Source of the DNA: CAVQEG01 sp963711465
GTDB taxonomy: Bacteria > Bacteroidota > Ignavibacteria > OLB7
Direction: 5' to 3'
DNA length: 64,000 bases
Assembly (NCBI GenBank): GCA_963711465.1
Contig: CAVQEG010000002.1
Span: forward strand, 434,001 to 498,000
Positions within the stretch are counted from its first letter, which is position 1. Every line of letters begins with the position of its first letter. Made by a program: the position numbers and the translations under genes. The notes under the pieces were generated by a model. It searched no databases, was not told the origin of the DNA, and saw nothing but the letters and a program-made list of their open reading frames with translations. Shown here piece by piece: positions 1 to 9,358 of the stretch.

Positions 1-3000
1 ACTCCTCGTCATCCTGATTCACGCTTATGTAGTAGAAGCAAAGGCGCGTGACAGCGCGAGAGCTGAGTTGCAGAAGGTCGTCCGAAGAGACAGGCCCGCC
101 AATCATACCGCCGTCTGCTCGGGGCCGCCAGAAATGCCGCTCTGGACCCACCAGCGGTTTACGTGCGTCGACGAACGCTTCAGTTCCGAGCGTGCGATAA
201 GGACGTGGAATGGCGGAAAGGTAGAGATAGACGTCGCGTGGGTCCAGTCCATCAATCTCCGACAGAAGAAGCTGTTGGTGTTGTTGCATGACCTCCGCAG
301 AGATATACGGATACCCCGCTGTGATCAGTTCACAGAGTTCAGCCTCCAGTTGGAAGCTGACATAGACGCCCGGATCCATGAGTATGCGACAAATCGCGTC
401 GGGATTCGGCTCTGGAGCGCCTATGAGCGCGCGAAGTAGCAGGTACTGGACCGCAGTGTTTTCTTGTCCGGTGAATCGCGCCAGAATCGACCTCCACAGC
501 GTACCTCCTGTAGCCGCATGACGTACCGCACCGCGCTCGATGCCCTTCAGGATGCAGTTTGAGATGTCGACGCAATGCAGCCCGGCCGAGTTATTAATGC
601 CCCAACTCGTGTTGTGCAGCAGGAAACCATGCGGATCGGCGTCTCGTGTGGTTGACTCGAGAAGGTATTCCACTGCCTGCTCGAGGAGATAGTCACTGGC
701 TTCCAACCGCCTAGTGAGCAACTCGGGGTCGATTTGATGCTCGCTCGGGCTGTCCCTACGTTCCGCCAACGGAACGCGTCGACCATCCTCGGCTACGGCT
801 CCTCGCTGAATCCACTCCCAGAGAATATCGTCTGCACCGTCCCAGGACGAAGCCAGCGTATGAATGAACTCACCAACGGTAAACTCATTCCGATCAGGGT
901 GTTTGAGCAGGCCTTCCACAATCTCTCGCGCCAGGCGCGGGTCGACCGCTGTCAATCGGATGACGCCGTCCCGGATTGCCCACGATAGTTGACCGTCTCG
1001 GCCCAGCTCCGACTGAAGGAAGGTTTTCCATACGGAGGCGATAATCCTTGGCTGCAGCGCAACCCAGGTTTTCAGATGGCCGAGTGTCTTTAGAAGGACC
1101 GCCGGTTCGTCTCGGTCCCGTAGGTTCGGAACAACCCTCGTTTGGATCACATCCAACCAACCCTCGCGGCGAGTACGCAACAGCATGCGTTCGGCCAAGC
1201 TGACGTGGCTCCGAACTATCCGGTCAATTAACGGGTGGTCTTCCTCAACCGGGTCGACTTCCGCAACAGTCTCGCAGACTAGGCGACGGATGTGGTATGC
1301 GATCTCAACATCATTGATCACCGCCCAGACTGACCTTCGAAATTCGGCTGGATCCGCGGCACGCAACTGTGCGATGAATTCTCGAACAGCCGGTCGAATC
1401 GCCGGCAACGCGAAGCGGGATTTGATGAATTCCTGCAACGTCGTGTCCGATTGGAACGCGTGTCGCACTGACAGGTAGTCTACAAGGGATTGGTGGGCGA
1501 ACTTGACGAAGCCAGGGTTGGTTGGTGTCAAGAGATTGGAGCTGATCAATCGCTGGATGGCTTCTACCGAAAGTCCGATCCTGGCGGTGGAAACTGCCGG
1601 AGATCGGCTGATCTGCATGGAGTCTGCGGCCGACATGAAGGCCGACATCACTTCACTCCCCAAAGCCGGATCTGTAATCACGAGTTGGTCGAAGTATGCT
1701 TCATAGAGTTGCGCCGGTGACGTGAAATCCAAACGTGCGCGGCTTCGGAGCGAACAGAAGATCGAGAGGTGCTGCGGTACGCAGAGAAGCGTCCGGAGTG
1801 GGTCCTGGACCTCATCCGGGTTGACGCCCACATGCTTCAGTAGCGGTGTCACATGGTCGTCAAACGCCAACGGCGACAGGCTGATTCTCCTGTCCCATTC
1901 GCGTCCGCGAAGAAGTGGGTCGAAATCCAGGTCGAACGATCGGCAAGCGGCAACCAACGAGACGTTGTCAAGCGTGTGCAGGCGGTCCATTATTCCCGTG
2001 AATAGCCGCATCGTGTTTTGACTGCGGAACAACGAAATCACGTCGAGCGAGTCGAGCACAACCACAACACGCCGGTCGACCGCCAGCCGAGCGACAACGC
2101 CAATGACATTATCCGGGAGACCGCGGTCTGAGAGGTCTGCCTCACTCTCGGAACCGGTGAAATGGTCGCCTTGGATATAAAGGAATTCGAACTCACGTGA
2201 GGCTTCGATTTGGTCCACCACGTCGAGCAGAACACACGACTTGCCGGTACCGGGTTGATCGGCGATCAGGATGCGCCGACTGCCGGCTCTGATCTCAGAC
2301 AGCACGTCCTCCACTTCTGATCGCTGGATGCGTTCGTTCAGAATCTCACGAACTCGACGGCGGCCGACCGCAGACGCCTGACGGAGGAGTGACCGCAGTT
2401 CTGCCTTGTCGACGTAGGCCGCAGCCGGATGGCCGGCGCCGGCCAGTTCGTTCAGCACCCCCGTGCGGGTGAACTTCACCGTGGAACTACGACCGCCGGC
2501 TTGCATCTGCCTTAACATCCGCTCGAGAAGTGCCTTGACGTCGTTGGGTCGAGCAAAGGACGGCCTCAGCATTTCCAAGTTCAATGCTTCCCATTCGGCG
2601 ATGTCGTTCGCAGGCCCGATTTTGATCCGGCGACACAGCGATGCCGCAACCTCGGTATTACACGACCATATCGTGCTAAGCGCGTCGAGCGACTGCTGGT
2701 GCGTTTGAGCTCCGCTGTTTTGAAATGACGTGAAGTCAGGGTAGTGGCGTAGCGTTTCAATCAGTGCTTGAAGAGCTCCAAAGGGCGACCGGGAGTATAG
2801 TACGACCCGGCCAGCCGGGTCATGGTCCAGTTGATTCTTGGCTTTTTGGAGCTCATCCTCAAGTTGCCGGTCCTTGAGTCGCCATTCACGATGGTTGGGG
2901 TGATTCTTCTTCGCCTGAATGTATTTCCTGCGCCCGTCGGAGAAGTGAACAACGACATCGTCGATGTATGGTGGCACCGGATCGTCCGCCGTTCCAATAG

Positions 3001-3199
3001 ACTCGGCTTGTACCGCGGCGACGGTGTCGTCGCCCAACATGCGAATGGTCCAGTAGAGCGCGATCTGAAGCTGGTACTCGTCGCCGTGAGAGGAATGTCT
3101 TCCTGCAAGGCTCATGACTGTCGTGAAATGGTGATGCGCCCGGAAGGTATGCCGCAGTGACCTCGGGAGTCGAAACTCGTGGCGTTTGTGCCGGGTCAT
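1..3199 (-). CDS. Cap4-like nuclease fused to a STAND-type P-loop NTPase (3' end outside window)
   Basis: The reading frame stays open from an ATG at 3199 to the left edge, giving at least 1066 aa. Residues 35-100 look like a PD-(D/E)xK nuclease of the Cap4/DUF4297 dsDNA-nuclease type: a GDEYQ opening helix, an acidic QAE, the metal-binding pair D80-D81 before a beta strand, and IQAKK with Q95/K97. A P-loop (ADQPGTGKS) follows near residue 308 and a Walker B (VVVVLDSLD) near residue 370. The rest is helical with no recognisable repeats. Nuclease-STAND fusions of this plan (Avs-like) are known anti-phage effectors in which the C-terminus senses a ligand and the nuclease degrades DNA. The gene lies 157 bp downstream of hsdR on the same strand. 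An in-frame ATG at 3115 would still keep the nuclease, so the start is uncertain. The nuclease and ATPase calls are firm; the defence role is inferred. Confidence 0.75.
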   Translation of the reverse strand, partial: MTRHKRHEFRLPRSLRHTFRAHHHFTTVMSLAGRHSSHGDEYQLQIALYWTIRMLGDDTVAAVQAESIGTADDPVPPYIDDVVVHFSDGRRKYIQAKKNHPNHREWRLKDRQLEDELQKAKNQLDHDPAGRVVLYSRSPFGALQALIETLRHYPDFTSFQNSGAQTHQQSLDALSTIWSCNTEVAASLCRRIKIGPANDIAEWEALNLEMLRPSFARPNDVKALLERMLRQMQAGGRSSTVKFTRTGVLNELAGAGHPAAAYVDKAELRSLLRQASAVGRRRVREILNERIQRSEVEDVLSEIRAGSRRILIADQPGTGKSCVLLDVVDQIEASREFEFLYIQGDHFTGSESEADLSDRGLPDNVIGVVARLAVDRRVVVVLDSLDVISLFRSQNTMRLFTGIMDRLHTLDNVSLVAACRSFDLDFDPLLRGREWDRRISLSPLAFDDHVTPLLKHVGVNPDEVQDPLRTLLCVPQHLSIFCSLRSRARLDFTSPAQLYEAYFDQLVITDPALGSEVMSAFMSAADSMQISRSPAVSTARIGLSVEAIQRLISSNLLTPTNPGFVKFAHQSLVDYLSVRHAFQSDTTLQEFIKSRFALPAIRPAVREFIAQLRAADPAEFRRSVWAVINDVEIAYHIRRLVCETVAEVDPVEEDHPLIDRIVRSHVSLAERMLLRTRREGWLDVIQTRVVPNLRDRDEPAVLLKTLGHLKTWVALQPRIIASVWKTFLQSELGRDGQLSWAIRDGVIRLTAVDPRLAREIVEGLLKHPDRNEFTVGEFIHTLASSWDGADDILWEWIQRGAVAEDGRRVPLAERRDSPSEHQIDPELLTRRLEASDYLLEQAVEYLLESTTRDADPHGFLLHNTSWGINNSAGLHCVDISNCILKGIERGAVRHAATGGTLWRSILARFTGQENTAVQYLLLRALIGAPEPNPDAICRILMDPGVYVSFQLEAELCELITAGYPYISAEVMQQHQQLLLSEIDGLDPRDVYLYLSAIPRPYRTLGTEAFVDARKPLVGPERHFWRPRADGGMIGGPVSSDDLLQLSSRAVTRLCFYYISVNQDDEE

Positions 3200-3356
3200 T
3201 CCGTAATTCACTGCTACCGACCGATTGCCCTTTGGAGAGCCACCTGCTTCAGAGTCTGGGAGTCCAAGTAATCACGTGCGCCGACCGTCGACCGCGACCG
3301 ACCGGGGTCTGGATGCAATAATCGAGTCTCGCATCGCATCGTCAGACCGCCGTTCG

Positions 3357-6300
3357 TCACGATCGATCGCCTTGGCCCCCCGCCCGCCCCCGCACCGCCT
3401 CGAATATCTCCCGCGCAAGAATCGGGAAGGCCGAGCCCTGGAATTCCTTGTCGGCCATGTAGCGCGTCACGATCGCGTCGTTCTCGCCCATCCGTTCGAT
3501 CATCAGTTCCTCGATCAGCTTTCGGATGCCTAGCTCGAATTTGTCCAGCGGATTCGCCAGCGCGGTCTGGACCACTCGCTCGCTGTTGCATGCCCTCTCC
3601 TTGATCTGCTGGAAGAACAACCGATCCTCCTCGCTGAACTCCGTGCCGAACCGCTCGTTGAGCACCTCGATGATCTCCGAGAGCGGCGCCGGCTCGTCCT
3701 GCGCCCGACCGCTGCCAACCTCCGTCGGACTCTTCACGTACTGCGTTTCTCCTTCGCCGATCTGGATGGCGCCGTCGAATACCTCGCGTCGGCGGTAGTA
3801 CTGCAACGCAACGTCGTCGCCCAGCTGAATCGCCGTCGTGTCGCGCCCCGCCACCAGATGGGGCAGCAGCATCCGACCATAGCTGTAGAGCTGCTCCAAC
3901 TCGGCGTCGGCGTACGGAATGATCTGACTCAGGAACGCGTAAACCCGCACGAACCCCGAGAGCTTGTCGCGGAACGCGTCGCGGAGGTCGTCGTCCTCCA
4001 GCGCCTTGAATCGATCGACCGCGGGCTGCAGATGCTTCTGCATGTGCGCGTGATCGGCCGAACTCTGACGCTCGATCGGCTTGTAGAAGATTCGCGCAAG
4101 CGCCTCCACCTCGCTCCAGTGGTAGACCTGCATTTCGTCGAGTTCGTGCTTCAGCTTCTCGAGCATCGCCGGATCCGATTCCGACTCCAGTTCCGTCCGA
4201 TCGTAATACGGCTTGAATGCAGCGAGAATGTCCTCGGCGTCATTGACGAAGTCGAGCACGAACGGCGCGTCCTTTCCGGGAAACGTGCGGTTCAACCGCG
4301 AGAGCGTCTGCACGGCCTGCACGCCATCGAGCCGCTTGTCGACGTACATCGCGCAGAGCAACGGCTGGTCGAAACCCGTCTGGTACTTGTTGGCGACCAG
4401 CAGCACGTTGTAATCCGAGGATGCGAATCGTCCCGGCAACTGCGATTCGCCGATCGGTCTGCCGGTGACGACATCCTCGTTCATTCCGGGTTCGGTGTAT
4501 TCGATACCGGTATCGGGATCGCGGACGGTGCCGCTGAAGGCGACGAGGGGACGAATTCCGGTGTAGCCGTTCTCCTCGATGTAGCGCTCGAATGCCAGCT
4601 TGTAGCGCACCGCGTGCAGCCGCGACGGCGTCACGACCATCGCCTTGGCCCGTCCACCGATGCGCCCCATCACGCTGCGATGGAAATGTTCGACGATCAC
4701 CTCGGTGCGCTGTTCGATGTTGTGCGGGTGCAGACTCATGAATTTCGCGAGTGCGCGCACCGCCTTCTTCTTCGGCACCGACGGGTCGTCGGCCGCGGAT
4801 TTCACGAGTCGATAGTAGGTCTTGTACGTGGTGTAATTCGCCAGCACGTCGAGGATGAATCCTTCCTCGATCGCCTGCCGCATACTGTAGAGGTGGAACG
4901 GTTCCGGCTTGCCGCTGTCGCCCTTTCGGCCGAACAATTCGAGCGTCTTTCCCTTGGGTGTCGCCGTGAATGCGAAGAAACTGAGGTTCGGCTGCCGACC
5001 GCGCGAGGCCATCACCTGGTTCAGCCGATCCTCCCAGTCGGCCTCTGCCTCCTGGCCCGTCTCGGTACCGGCACCGAGGATCTCCTTGAGCTCGCGAGCC
5101 GATTCACCCGACTGGCTCGAGTGCGCCTCGTCGACGATCACCGCGTAGCGCCGCTGCGCGATCTGCTCGCGCCACTCCCGCGCCTGTGTCCGCTCCTCGG
5201 CACTCGCCGTCTCGCGCGACTCGGCACCGGCCACGCGCAGCAGACCACGAAGCACGAATGGAAATTTCTGCAGCGTGGTGACGACGATCTTCGTTCCGTC
5301 GACCAGGGCCTCGGCCAGCTGCCGGCTGTCCTGGTCGATTGCCCTGACGACCCCCTGCGCGTGCTCGATCTGGTAGATCGCGTCCTGCAACTGGCTGTCG
5401 AGCACGCGCCGATCGGTGATCACCACCACGCAGTCGAATACCTTATTGTCCGATGCATCATGCAGACTCGCCAGCCGATGCGACAGCCACGAGATGCTGT
5501 TGGTCTTCCCGCTCCCGGCCGAATGCTGAATCAGGTAATTGTTGCCAGCGCCCTCGATTCGTGATGCCTGGATCAGCTTGCGAACGGCATCGAGCTGATG
5601 GTAGCGTGGGAATATCATCGTCTGCCGCGTGACCTGCCGCTGCCCACCGTTCGCATCCTCCACCTTCTCGTCCTTCGACTCGATGAACATGAAGTGACCG
5701 AGGATATCGAGGAAGCTGTCGCGCGCGAGGACCTCCTGCCAGAAATACCCCGTTCGATATCCCGACGGGTGCTGGGGATTGCCCGCGCCACACGTCACGT
5801 CACCGGGATGGCTTCCACGGTTGAACGGGAGGAATCGCGTCTCATCCCGGTGCAATCGCGTCGTCATGTGCACTTCGTCCGGGTCGGCGGCGAAATGCAC
5901 CACCGCGCGACGCTTGAACGCGAAGAGCGGTGCGCGCGGATCGCGGTCGGTGCGGTACTGCGCCACGGCGTTGCGCCAGGTCTGTCCGGTGGCGGGGTTC
6001 TTGAGTTCACACGTGGCGATCGGAAGCCCGTTGACGGAGAAGAGCAGATCGACCGTGTCGTTGCGGCCCGGATGGCACCGCACCTGGCGGGTGACGGTGA
6101 GCTCGTTTCGCTCGTAGAGGGCGAGCACGTCTTCGTTGAGCCCGTGCGCCGGCCGGAACCACGCCATGCGGAACGTCTTGCCGAAGAACTTGAAGCCATG
6201 CCGCAGCACATGGAGCGTTCCCTTGACGTCGAGCTCACCGACGAGCGCCGCCACGATCTTCTCCTCGAGCGCATCGGCGTGCAGCGCGCGCATCGACTCC

Positions 6301-6464
6301 CACAGCTTCGGCTGCGTCGCCTGGATGAACGCGACGATGTGATTGGGGAATACGGCGCGGTCGACATCCCACTCGGCGGTCGAGCCGGCCGTCCAGTCAC
6401 CATCCCGCAACAGCATCTGCTCCACGTAGGATTCGAAGGCGTGTTCGGTGGTCTGGTCAGACAT
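3357..6464 (-). CDS. hsdR: Type I restriction enzyme R subunit (HsdR)
   Basis: This 1035-aa protein is the endonuclease and DNA-translocase subunit of a type I restriction-modification complex. The N-terminal nuclease domain shows the D...ELK signature (DTVDLLF, then CELKNP) near residues 147-167. The superfamily 2 motor follows, with Walker A HSAGSGKT, a DEAH box in VIVDEAHSSQSG, motif III FTATP and later helicase motifs (QTGFDQP). The length is typical of HsdR. It is the last gene of the hsdM-rhuM-hsdS-unknown-unknown-hsdR series and starts 50 bp after the small unknown gene. Nothing appears broken, so restriction activity is likely. Confidence 0.95.
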   Translation of the reverse strand: MSDQTTEHAFESYVEQMLLRDGDWTAGSTAEWDVDRAVFPNHIVAFIQATQPKLWESMRALHADALEEKIVAALVGELDVKGTLHVLRHGFKFFGKTFRMAWFRPAHGLNEDVLALYERNELTVTRQVRCHPGRNDTVDLLFSVNGLPIATCELKNPATGQTWRNAVAQYRTDRDPRAPLFAFKRRAVVHFAADPDEVHMTTRLHRDETRFLPFNRGSHPGDVTCGAGNPQHPSGYRTGYFWQEVLARDSFLDILGHFMFIESKDEKVEDANGGQRQVTRQTMIFPRYHQLDAVRKLIQASRIEGAGNNYLIQHSAGSGKTNSISWLSHRLASLHDASDNKVFDCVVVITDRRVLDSQLQDAIYQIEHAQGVVRAIDQDSRQLAEALVDGTKIVVTTLQKFPFVLRGLLRVAGAESRETASAEERTQAREWREQIAQRRYAVIVDEAHSSQSGESARELKEILGAGTETGQEAEADWEDRLNQVMASRGRQPNLSFFAFTATPKGKTLELFGRKGDSGKPEPFHLYSMRQAIEEGFILDVLANYTTYKTYYRLVKSAADDPSVPKKKAVRALAKFMSLHPHNIEQRTEVIVEHFHRSVMGRIGGRAKAMVVTPSRLHAVRYKLAFERYIEENGYTGIRPLVAFSGTVRDPDTGIEYTEPGMNEDVVTGRPIGESQLPGRFASSDYNVLLVANKYQTGFDQPLLCAMYVDKRLDGVQAVQTLSRLNRTFPGKDAPFVLDFVNDAEDILAAFKPYYDRTELESESDPAMLEKLKHELDEMQVYHWSEVEALARIFYKPIERQSSADHAHMQKHLQPAVDRFKALEDDDLRDAFRDKLSGFVRVYAFLSQIIPYADAELEQLYSYGRMLLPHLVAGRDTTAIQLGDDVALQYYRRREVFDGAIQIGEGETQYVKSPTEVGSGRAQDEPAPLSEIIEVLNERFGTEFSEEDRLFFQQIKERACNSERVVQTALANPLDKFELGIRKLIEELMIERMGENDAIVTRYMADKEFQGSAFPILAREIFEAVRGRAGGQGDRS

Positions 6465-6514
6465 TTGGCAAATGGAGGTCAGGTATGGCGATTCCGGCTC
6501 AATTCCCTCAGTTG

Positions 6515-6793
6515 CTACAGGACGTCGAGGTCAGCGAGAATCCGCTCGAATTCGTCCCTGCTGAGCGGACAGTCAACCAGTGCAAGGAACTGCTCCTTCG
6601 ACAGAGAACACTGTTTCGCCATCTGCTTGAGCAATGCGACGCCGATATCCCTGCCGGAGTGGCTCGTGCGCGTCTTCACGAGCGTTCTTTTACCGTCGGC
6701 CGTGTGATATATGAAGAAATGATGGTGACGTTCATCTCGGACGAAGCCCTTCGTCTGCAGACCAGCCTCGACGTCACGCTTACTTCGTTGCAT
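6515..6793 (-). CDS. Small unknown protein, possibly HicA-like fold, between hsdS and hsdR
   Basis: The product has 92 aa. It has a basic, histidine-rich N-terminal half (GFVRDERHHHFFIYHT, then TRTSHSG) and an acidic helical C-terminus ending DEFERILADLDVL. The short beta-rich part with a TxTSHSG-type turn loosely resembles HicA/dsRBD-like mRNA-binding folds, but this is not a firm assignment. Its start overlaps the end of the 355-aa gene upstream by 14 bp, which implies translational coupling and a shared function. The pair may be an accessory module of the type I system, such as a toxin-antitoxin or guard unit. Confidence 0.6.
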   Translation of the reverse strand: MQRSKRDVEAGLQTKGFVRDERHHHFFIYHTADGKRTLVKTRTSHSGRDIGVALLKQMAKQCSLSKEQFLALVDCPLSRDEFERILADLDVL

Positions 6794-7847
6794 TGGTCAC
6801 CTCGCGGATCCGGATCCGAAGCGCGTGCTTGCGCCGTTGTGCATTCGGCGTAAGATCGTCGTCAGGTGCGAGGGCGTAGGTCCGCCACTGGACATCGATA
6901 TCCCGCTCGATCTCCTCGAGCAGCTCCTCACGCGTCACCGCCATCGCCTCTATTCCGAGTTCAGCGTCGACTGCAACGAGGAACTGGTACGACTCATCGG
7001 CGTTCACGTCGATTTGGAGCGGAGGAGTCAGATGCAGAATTCCGTCCGGAGTACGTACCCGCGACACCGAGAGCGGCGACAAATCGACGTCGCGAATATC
7101 TTCGACTTCGCTGATTCGAGTCGGATTCCCCTCCTCATCAAGCGTCACCTCACCGATCACCTGCACCAGTTCGCGTGGGCTACGGAGCAGCATTTCTTCT
7201 ACGGATTCGAGATAGAAGCAGCGCACGATGCGTTGAGTCGGTGGATATCGCAGCGTGAGCTTGGCCGCCTCGAAATCGATTCCTACGACCTTTCCGATGA
7301 TCGCAGATCCGAGGGCACTACGATCTTCGGACTCGATTCTTCCAATCACCTCCGCGACCGCAAGCGCATCGAACTCGAGGTGACCGCCTTCAGCAACAAT
7401 GCTGACTGTCCATCCGGAATCGGCGGCGGGCAACATTTCCCGCGTATGGCGCAGAAGCCGTTTGCGCAGCCTACGGTCCGGGATGATCGATCGGATCGAA
7501 TCGGCATTCTGTTCAGCAAGGGCGCGGCTGAGAGCGAGATACTTTTGTTGTACAGCCGCCTGATTCTCATGCAGGAAAAGATCTTCGTCGCTCGCGACGA
7601 ACGTCGTCGCCTGCACGTAACTGCCCGCGGTTGCCGGGAGTGCCCGCAACGCATAACGGTCCGCAATCCTCGCCGGCAGGCGAATGCGCGACTCGAATTC
7701 ACCGTCCTCCTCCTGGAGCGCCAGATCGTACACCACCTGCTGAAGGCCGGTGAGCACACGAGCCAGCAGGGCAAGCGGCACGGCCTGATCGTCCTTGTCC
7801 GATCGGGCCATTCGCAGAACGATGTCGTCGACACGATCACGGTCCAT
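6780..7847 (-). CDS. Unrecognised 355-aa protein in the type I RM operon
   Basis: I do not recognise the family. The protein is acidic, soluble and without signal peptide or membrane segments. The N-terminal third is helical (RMARSDKDDQAVPLALLARVL and onward), and the later part has alternating beta strands and many acidic residues, ending with a basic tail (RRKHALRIRIREV). It sits 104 bp after hsdS and overlaps the following 92-aa gene by 14 bp, so the two are probably co-translated. Its conserved placement with the small gene would be the best clue to its role. Confidence 0.6.
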   Translation of the reverse strand: MDRDRVDDIVLRMARSDKDDQAVPLALLARVLTGLQQVVYDLALQEEDGEFESRIRLPARIADRYALRALPATAGSYVQATTFVASDEDLFLHENQAAVQQKYLALSRALAEQNADSIRSIIPDRRLRKRLLRHTREMLPAADSGWTVSIVAEGGHLEFDALAVAEVIGRIESEDRSALGSAIIGKVVGIDFEAAKLTLRYPPTQRIVRCFYLESVEEMLLRSPRELVQVIGEVTLDEEGNPTRISEVEDIRDVDLSPLSVSRVRTPDGILHLTPPLQIDVNADESYQFLVAVDAELGIEAMAVTREELLEEIERDIDVQWRTYALAPDDDLTPNAQRRKHALRIRIREVTNATK

Positions 7848-7951
7848 GAAGTAGTGCGGCGCAATGGCCCCACGATGCGTTTACTGCAGGATGTTGAAGA
7901 GTGAATCGGAACCTGAGAATGTACGGGTCCGGAAGAGCACCGAAAATACGG

Positions 7952-9358
7952 TTAGACGGGCAACCCTTTACCCAACCGTGCACCCTGCCGTTGACCACCC
8001 GATTCCACAAGCTCACGCACATCGATCTTCCCCGTGACCGCCGCCGTGATAAGCGCCGTGCGATACTCCAGCAATCGCTCGATGGCGGTCTCGATCTTGT
8101 CGACCATCGCGTCGAGCTTGGCGGTCTCGCGGTCGAGGTAGGCGGCGATGGCGTGTTGTTCCTGTACCAGTGGAACGGGCAGCCGGAGTTCGTTGAGGGT
8201 TTCACGGTTGACCTTTGGCATGGCCACGCGATCGGATTCCAAGGTTGACCACTCCGTAAATTGACTTGAAATTAGTATGAATAGTAGATATCGGCTCGTC
8301 AGGTTGCCCCTTGGTATTAGAGGGTACATATCTGCGCTACACAGGCAATCCGCGGGAGCCAACACTGCCTTCGCCAACGCCGGCCGAATCTTCGAGTAAA
8401 CCACCTCACCAGACTTGCAAAGATACTTACCACTAATAGCGCCTTGGTCAGCAGCGGACTCAGTGGCCAACAGTCGCCCCGTCCCCGACTGAATGTGGTT
8501 CGGCGCCAACAAAACCATCGACAGATATGGTTCAATCTCGGGGTCAACCTGTCCTTCAGCGATAGATACCTCTCGTGAGAACTTGCTGACCTCCCAATGC
8601 TCCGGCACCTCCCCGAGCCATTCCACGCCGGAGGGCTTGAGCTTGGGGTGCGGATCGAGGCCGGCCTCGGCGGCGGCCTCGGGCGGAAGCCCGCGGGTGA
8701 CGGTACGCGAGATGAGGGCGGTGCGCTTCTCCTTCAACCGCTCGATCAGCGTCCGCTTCTTCTCCACCAGCGTGTCGATCTTCTCAGTCTCGCGATCGAG
8801 GTAGGTGGCGATGGCGTGTTGCTCATCCACGCTAGGAAGCAGCAGCAACGCCTCGCCAACGGCCGACTTCGGCAATCCGTACCGAGTGACGCCGGTAGAG
8901 GCGACCTGAAACTGCTGATTGACAGCACGTGCTTGAAGTGCACGGAAGAGAAACGGTCCGTACAAGACTGTGGAGTCGGCACGAATCATCGCGAGGTGGT
9001 AGCCGCATACCAGATCCGGAGCCGACTCGACAACCAATGCAGGAACCGCGATGTCCGACCAGTCTTCTGAGTCCTTGGTGATAACGACATCGCCCACTTT
9101 CAACCCGAAGCGCCGAATCTCATCCGCGGTTGCGGTCGTCTCCATTAGTTCGTCATTGGGCCGAATGAAATCCTGATAGTACACATCGGTGTAGTTGCAG
9201 AGGCGGACTGGGAGTTCGCCGTCCGCAGGAACCTTATCGACATTGCTTACCCAGTAGGCCGACACCACTTTCAGTCGATTGACCTCCCAGTGCTCCGGCA
9301 CCTCCCCAAGCCACTCGATACCACTGGCCTTGTATTTCGGATATGGTTTGGCCTTCAT
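7952..9358 (-). CDS. hsdS: Type I restriction-modification specificity subunit (HsdS)
   Basis: The 468-aa protein has two target-recognition halves. Each opens with the HsdS hallmark 'G(I/V)EWLGEVPEHWEV' (residues about 12-26 and 243-257). Each half closes with a central helix carrying YLDRET, then LxxKxxxLIERLxEYRxALI, at about residues 187-215 and 412-440. The paired TRDs read the two half-sites of a bipartite DNA target and position HsdM and HsdR. Its ATG overlaps the rhuM stop by 4 bp, so it is translationally coupled. G+C is locally lower around 8250-8550 within the second TRD, consistent with TRD exchange by recombination. Confidence 0.93.
   Translation of the reverse strand: MKAKPYPKYKASGIEWLGEVPEHWEVNRLKVVSAYWVSNVDKVPADGELPVRLCNYTDVYYQDFIRPNDELMETTATADEIRRFGLKVGDVVITKDSEDWSDIAVPALVVESAPDLVCGYHLAMIRADSTVLYGPFLFRALQARAVNQQFQVASTGVTRYGLPKSAVGEALLLLPSVDEQHAIATYLDRETEKIDTLVEKKRTLIERLKEKRTALISRTVTRGLPPEAAAEAGLDPHPKLKPSGVEWLGEVPEHWEVSKFSREVSIAEGQVDPEIEPYLSMVLLAPNHIQSGTGRLLATESAADQGAISGKYLCKSGEVVYSKIRPALAKAVLAPADCLCSADMYPLIPRGNLTSRYLLFILISSQFTEWSTLESDRVAMPKVNRETLNELRLPVPLVQEQHAIAAYLDRETAKLDAMVDKIETAIERLLEYRTALITAAVTGKIDVRELVESGGQRQGARLGKGLPV

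Noticed and set aside
3858..5564. Long plus-strand open frame (568 aa) opposite hsdR
   Set aside because: It is antisense to well-conserved hsdR motifs. The high G+C codon pattern of hsdR leaves the opposite frame free of stops, and the translation has no protein-like pattern.
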